A DNA stretch of 7,334 nucleotides from Thermoplasmata archaeon. GTDB taxonomy: Archaea; Thermoplasmatota; Thermoplasmata; Thermoplasmatales; Thermoplasmataceae. Shown here in pieces: positions 4,854 through 7,334 of the stretch (position 1 is its first letter; each line of letters starts with the position of its first letter). The position numbers were made by a program, and so were the translations under genes. Under the pieces are notes generated by a model, which searched no databases, was not told where the DNA came from, and saw only the letters and a program-made list of their open reading frames with translations. The stretch covers positions 1 through 7,334 of the forward strand of contig JAKAYJ010000056.1 in assembly GCA_021816385.1 (NCBI GenBank), written 5' to 3'.

Positions 4854-6716
4854 ATGGAAAGTGAATGCATTACAATTTTCAGGAGGGCTCTTCAGGAGGC
4901 TGGACGGGATTACATGGACATTGTGACAATGGACACAAGCAGCAGAAAAAGAATGATGAGGGACCTCGATAATTATTACTCAACCATAGGAACAAGATGC
5001 GCCGATAAAATTGGAATGGAAATGGCCAAGAGTGCCCTGGCCAATATAAAGCTGGCCCAGCTCAAGATATCACTTTCCTTCAGGAAGGATTCTGAAAACA
5101 AGACGTACGATGACCAGGAGATAGAACAGTACGTAAGGAAATTCACCGATGATGAATATGAGGCTGTCGAAAAACTTGAACATTTTTCAAGAATAGATTC
5201 AATGAATAGCGAATCCATAAAGACACTACTGATAAACAGGGATGACCAGATATACAGGCTGATCAAGGAATGGTACAATGAGAATATGGAGAACTTCCTT
5301 TCCACCATTGATATACTGTCTGGCAAAAATGTAAGAGGGGAAATTTCACAGGCCATGGAGGAAAAGTACCGCAACAGATTTCAAAAGATAACTGAAGGGG
5401 TGATTTCATTCATTCAGATCGATCCGGGACAGATAAAGAAACTGTTCAACAATTATGAAAGGGTGCTGAAAATTTCACTGGACCTGGAAAATAGAAGATC
5501 AAAGATAGAGAATGAATTGACAGAAATGATATCAGGCAATGAACTTGACCAGATTTACAATAAAGTACTGGAAGCAACAACACTCCTGAAGAACAGGGAC
5601 CTGGCATCACTCAAGAGCTTCGACATTGAATCACCATTGAAGGAATTGAAGACCTTTGAGCTGAAAATGAAGGGAAAGATAAATGAGCTGGAAAATGAGA
5701 TGGGGAGACTAAACTCAGATCCTGATATATCTGGTAACCCAGAGCTACGTGAGATAGAAATGAAGAGGATCCAGTCGCTGATCGGGGAATCGAATTATAA
5801 GATGGAGAATGAGATAGAATCACAGATTGGCACCCTGAATACCCTGAAGAAGTTGATCGCAGTCTCCAGTAAAAGTGGTACCGGAACATTTGATTCATCA
5901 TTTGCCTGTTCTGAAGAAGAGGCAAGGATAAGGGAAGTTGCATTCTTCGAAACTGCAGAATCACTATTCACTGATGAAAAGTCCATAAGGCTTTCCAATC
6001 CAAGAATGGATTTTGAAGGAAGCGTGAAAGTTAAGGACATAATCAACAGCAATACGTTTTCTGAAATGAATGAGCTGAATGGAGACGGAACATACCCCGT
6101 AAAGAGCAGGGCAATAATGTATAGATACCAGAAGAGACGGTTTCTCAGGAATGATGTAAGGATAGGTGTGGCATTTATATACAATGTACACGAATCTGAA
6201 ATTTACCGGAAGGAAGGAAATATGGGAATAGGGATAGACCAGCATCCATTCAATAACAGCGATCTTGCAAGAATACTGGGAGTCCTCATAGAAACCTCGA
6301 ACATGGAAAATTCGTACATTATCGCCGTTATAGGTTCTCCAAATGGATTTGAGGATAGCGTAATAGACCAGGTGAAGAATTCATCAAATAACGGTGTAGA
6401 CAGCAAGAATTTCCTGTTGTTACTCAAAGATATGAGGAATGGTAATGTTTATTTCAATGAAAATAACGGCCAGTCTGTTGAAATCAGTGATATACTTATG
6501 GCAAAGGATCAACCGCCAGGGAAGGATAAGATAGAGAAGATAAGAAGGGAAACACTGGATGAGCTGAAGATATCCGGCATTGCAAGGCTGAAATCCATAG
6601 TAAGGATGACAGACTGCAGTACCAAGGATGTAATTTATGTATGGAAATCAATGGAAAAAGAGGGTCTTGGCATTCAGTCAAAAGTTCAGGATGAAGAAGT
6701 ATTCAAGAAAAAGTGA
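4854..6716 (+). CDS. Large coiled-coil protein with alpha/beta and winged-helix-like C-terminal parts, function unknown
   Basis: The product has 620 residues. I do not recognise it as a known family. Residues 1-150 are helical; 34-112 (DLDNYY, ALANIKLAQLKIS, KFTDDEYEAVEKL) have a spacing loosely like the GINS A domain, which is only a weak lead. Residues about 155-340 are rich in Glu/Lys/Leu heptads (IENELTEMI, KINELENEMGRL), typical of coiled coil. Residues about 410-550 look alpha/beta, with strands VRIGVAFIY, SYIIAVIGS, FLLLLKDM and NVYFNE. Residues 556-620 look like a winged helix (IARLKSIVRM, TKDVIYVWKSMEKEG, then a short wing), which would suggest DNA binding. There is no membrane segment or Walker motif, so it is not SMC-like. 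It is soluble, single-gene and divergent from the AAA operon, with which it may share regulation. Antisense frames inside it are shadows. Confidence 0.85.
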   Translation: MESECITIFRRALQEAGRDYMDIVTMDTSSRKRMMRDLDNYYSTIGTRCADKIGMEMAKSALANIKLAQLKISLSFRKDSENKTYDDQEIEQYVRKFTDDEYEAVEKLEHFSRIDSMNSESIKTLLINRDDQIYRLIKEWYNENMENFLSTIDILSGKNVRGEISQAMEEKYRNRFQKITEGVISFIQIDPGQIKKLFNNYERVLKISLDLENRRSKIENELTEMISGNELDQIYNKVLEATTLLKNRDLASLKSFDIESPLKELKTFELKMKGKINELENEMGRLNSDPDISGNPELREIEMKRIQSLIGESNYKMENEIESQIGTLNTLKKLIAVSSKSGTGTFDSSFACSEEEARIREVAFFETAESLFTDEKSIRLSNPRMDFEGSVKVKDIINSNTFSEMNELNGDGTYPVKSRAIMYRYQKRRFLRNDVRIGVAFIYNVHESEIYRKEGNMGIGIDQHPFNNSDLARILGVLIETSNMENSYIIAVIGSPNGFEDSVIDQVKNSSNNGVDSKNFLLLLKDMRNGNVYFNENNGQSVEISDILMAKDQPPGKDKIEKIRRETLDELKISGIARLKSIVRMTDCSTKDVIYVWKSMEKEGLGIQSKVQDEEVFKKK

Positions 6717-6725
6717 TTTATTATA
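6717..6725 (+). promoter_or_regulatory. TATA box of the terminal membrane-protein locus
   Basis: TTTATTATA begins directly after the stop codon of the 620-residue gene, with GAAAAAGTGA as upstream BRE-like DNA. Its centre is 25 nt from ATG at 6746, the spacing seen at grpE, so a leaderless mRNA beginning at that ATG is expected. Confidence 0.65.
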
Positions 6726-6745
6726 CAGAATCTTCATTACAAATT

Positions 6746-6805
6746 ATGGATTTCTTCAGAAGCTGGGATGAGATCAACGCATATAAAAATAAAGTTTACA
6801 GGTGA
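6746..6805 (+). CDS. 19-codon leaderless ORF, either leader peptide or severed N-terminus of the next gene
   Basis: ATG at 6746 opens MDFFRSWDEINAYKNKVYR and stops at TGA (6803-6805). The start is exactly where the promoter at 6717-6725 predicts a leaderless mRNA, and codons are like those of the neighbours (AGA, AGG, ATC). The same frame continues without another stop into the membrane protein downstream. Two readings fit. This may be the true N-terminus of that protein, cut off by a nonsense change or read error. Or it may be a short upstream ORF whose termination feeds ribosomes to the next start through the AGGTGA that overlaps its stop. Confidence 0.45.
   Translation: MDFFRSWDEINAYKNKVYR
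6781..6805 (+). promoter_or_regulatory. Second TATA-like box and Shine-Dalgarno site before the membrane-protein frame
   Basis: ATATAAAAA (6781-6789) could start an mRNA near 6811. AGGTGA (6800-6805) is a good Shine-Dalgarno match overlapping the TGA of the short ORF. What follows at the proper 6-nt distance is ATA (6812-6814), not a canonical start codon. Both signals lie inside the short ORF and may be coincidental. Confidence 0.3.
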
Positions 6806-7334
6806 ATTATCATAATACCGGGAATTCTATTAAATCAGTTCGGATATGGAGGAGCGATTGGATTAATTATCTTTCTTACAATTGTATGCTCCCTAATTCT
6901 ACTTTCATGGTATCTATCAATCAGTCATTATGTCAAAGAAGCAAACCAGAAGATACTGGGCTCACAGGACATTTATTATAGAAACCTTTCCCGTGGTTCC
7001 ATCGAAACTGGAATTTACGTGATACTATCAATGATACCATATATTGGTTTCATCTTCATGTTTCTCAGTTCCTCCTCAATCTCAAGATTAAGAAGGGTTA
7101 CCAGTGCCGTGGACCATAGATTCTCCAAAGCCTCAAGGAGGTATGTAGCAGTATCGTTCCTTACGGGGCTAGGGATGTTCTTCAATACTCTGGTGGTTAT
7201 AGCAGGAGTAAGAATCCCGAACTTCAATGGGTCAATCGCGGAAATCCTATATCTTGAAGCGTTATGGTACCCAATCTATTTTACGGTTTCAGTTGGTACG
7301 CTACTGTCCATATCCACACCAGGGATTAGGGGAG
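6806..7334 (+). CDS. Multi-pass membrane protein, start unclear, truncated by the window end
   Basis: The open frame runs 176 codons to the window end without a stop. Four hydrophobic stretches are visible: AIGLIIFLTIVCSLILLSWY (about 6854-6913), TGIYVILSMIPYIGFIFMFL (about 7007-7066), YVAVSFLTGLGMFFNTLVVI (about 7142-7201) and ILYLEALWYPIYFTVSVGTL (about 7244-7303). Between the first two is a polar loop with KEANQKILGSQDIYYRN; between the second and third a basic loop (RLRRVTSAVDHRFSKASRR). The family is not recognised. The oddity is the beginning. The frame is closed upstream by TGA at 6803-6805, and no ATG, GTG or TTG occurs in it until GTG at 7019, which is inside the second helix. The first helix is clearly coding, so the start is either ATG at 6746 with a disrupting TGA, or an unusual codon such as ATA at 6812. 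Confidence 0.7.
   Translation, partial: MIIIPGILLNQFGYGGAIGLIIFLTIVCSLILLSWYLSISHYVKEANQKILGSQDIYYRNLSRGSIETGIYVILSMIPYIGFIFMFLSSSSISRLRRVTSAVDHRFSKASRRYVAVSFLTGLGMFFNTLVVIAGVRIPNFNGSIAEILYLEALWYPIYFTVSVGTLLSISTPGIRG

Noticed and set aside
4976..6681. Several antisense open frames inside the 620-residue gene
   Set aside because: They are rich in Ser/Leu/Ile as expected from the reverse of Glu/Lys/Arg-rich coiled-coil codons, and they have no promoter or Shine-Dalgarno support.
6802..6990. GTG-started frame from 6802 on the plus strand
   Set aside because: It overlaps the membrane protein in another frame, has no protein-like composition and ends after about 60 codons; the membrane frame is plainly the coding one.

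Overview
The window looks like chromosomal DNA of a Thermoplasmatales-type euryarchaeon or a close relative. Three things point that way. It carries a bacterial-style grpE-dnaK pair. Its transcription signals are archaeal: BRE/TATA boxes sit about 25 nt upstream of start codons, so several mRNAs appear leaderless or nearly so. It also encodes a MIT-AAA ATPase of the Vps4/CdvC kind, and Arg is mostly AGA/AGG. The genus cannot be fixed from sequence alone. No rRNA, tRNA, CRISPR array, insertion sequence or transposase was seen.

Layout. (1) 1-636, minus strand: grpE followed by the first 35 codons of dnaK, overlapping by 8 nt. (2) 637-850: a divergent promoter region with a perfect 13-bp palindrome. 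(3) 851-2123, plus strand: a J-domain protein lacking the usual DnaJ C-terminal parts, translationally coupled to a four-helix membrane protein. The whole left side is therefore an Hsp70-related cluster. (4) 2127-4752, minus strand, transcribed right to left: a protein resembling the ClpP-fold SDH (serine dehydrogenase proteinase) family, a MIT-AAA ATPase, and a tandem rhodanese protein. They are tightly spaced and read as one operon with a possible internal promoter before the rhodanese gene. (5) 4753-4853: a second divergent promoter region. (6) 4854-6716, plus strand: a 620-residue, largely helical/coiled-coil protein with an alpha/beta region and a winged-helix-like C-terminus, of unknown function. 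(7) 6717-7334, plus strand: a multi-pass membrane protein running off the window. Its frame contains an in-frame TGA 19 codons after a well-placed leaderless ATG and has no canonical start codon for over 200 nt afterwards.

How the parts may work together. GrpE is the nucleotide-exchange factor for DnaK, and the divergent J-protein is a likely extra co-chaperone, possibly brought to the membrane by its coupled partner. The most unusual unit is the three-gene operon. It joins a protease-fold protein that has lost the PGG oxyanion motif but keeps a candidate nucleophilic Ser to an apparently complete AAA motor with a MIT adaptor domain, with a sulfurtransferase-like protein downstream. A joint function is inference from gene order. 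The second notable item is the broken or unconventionally started membrane gene at the right end.
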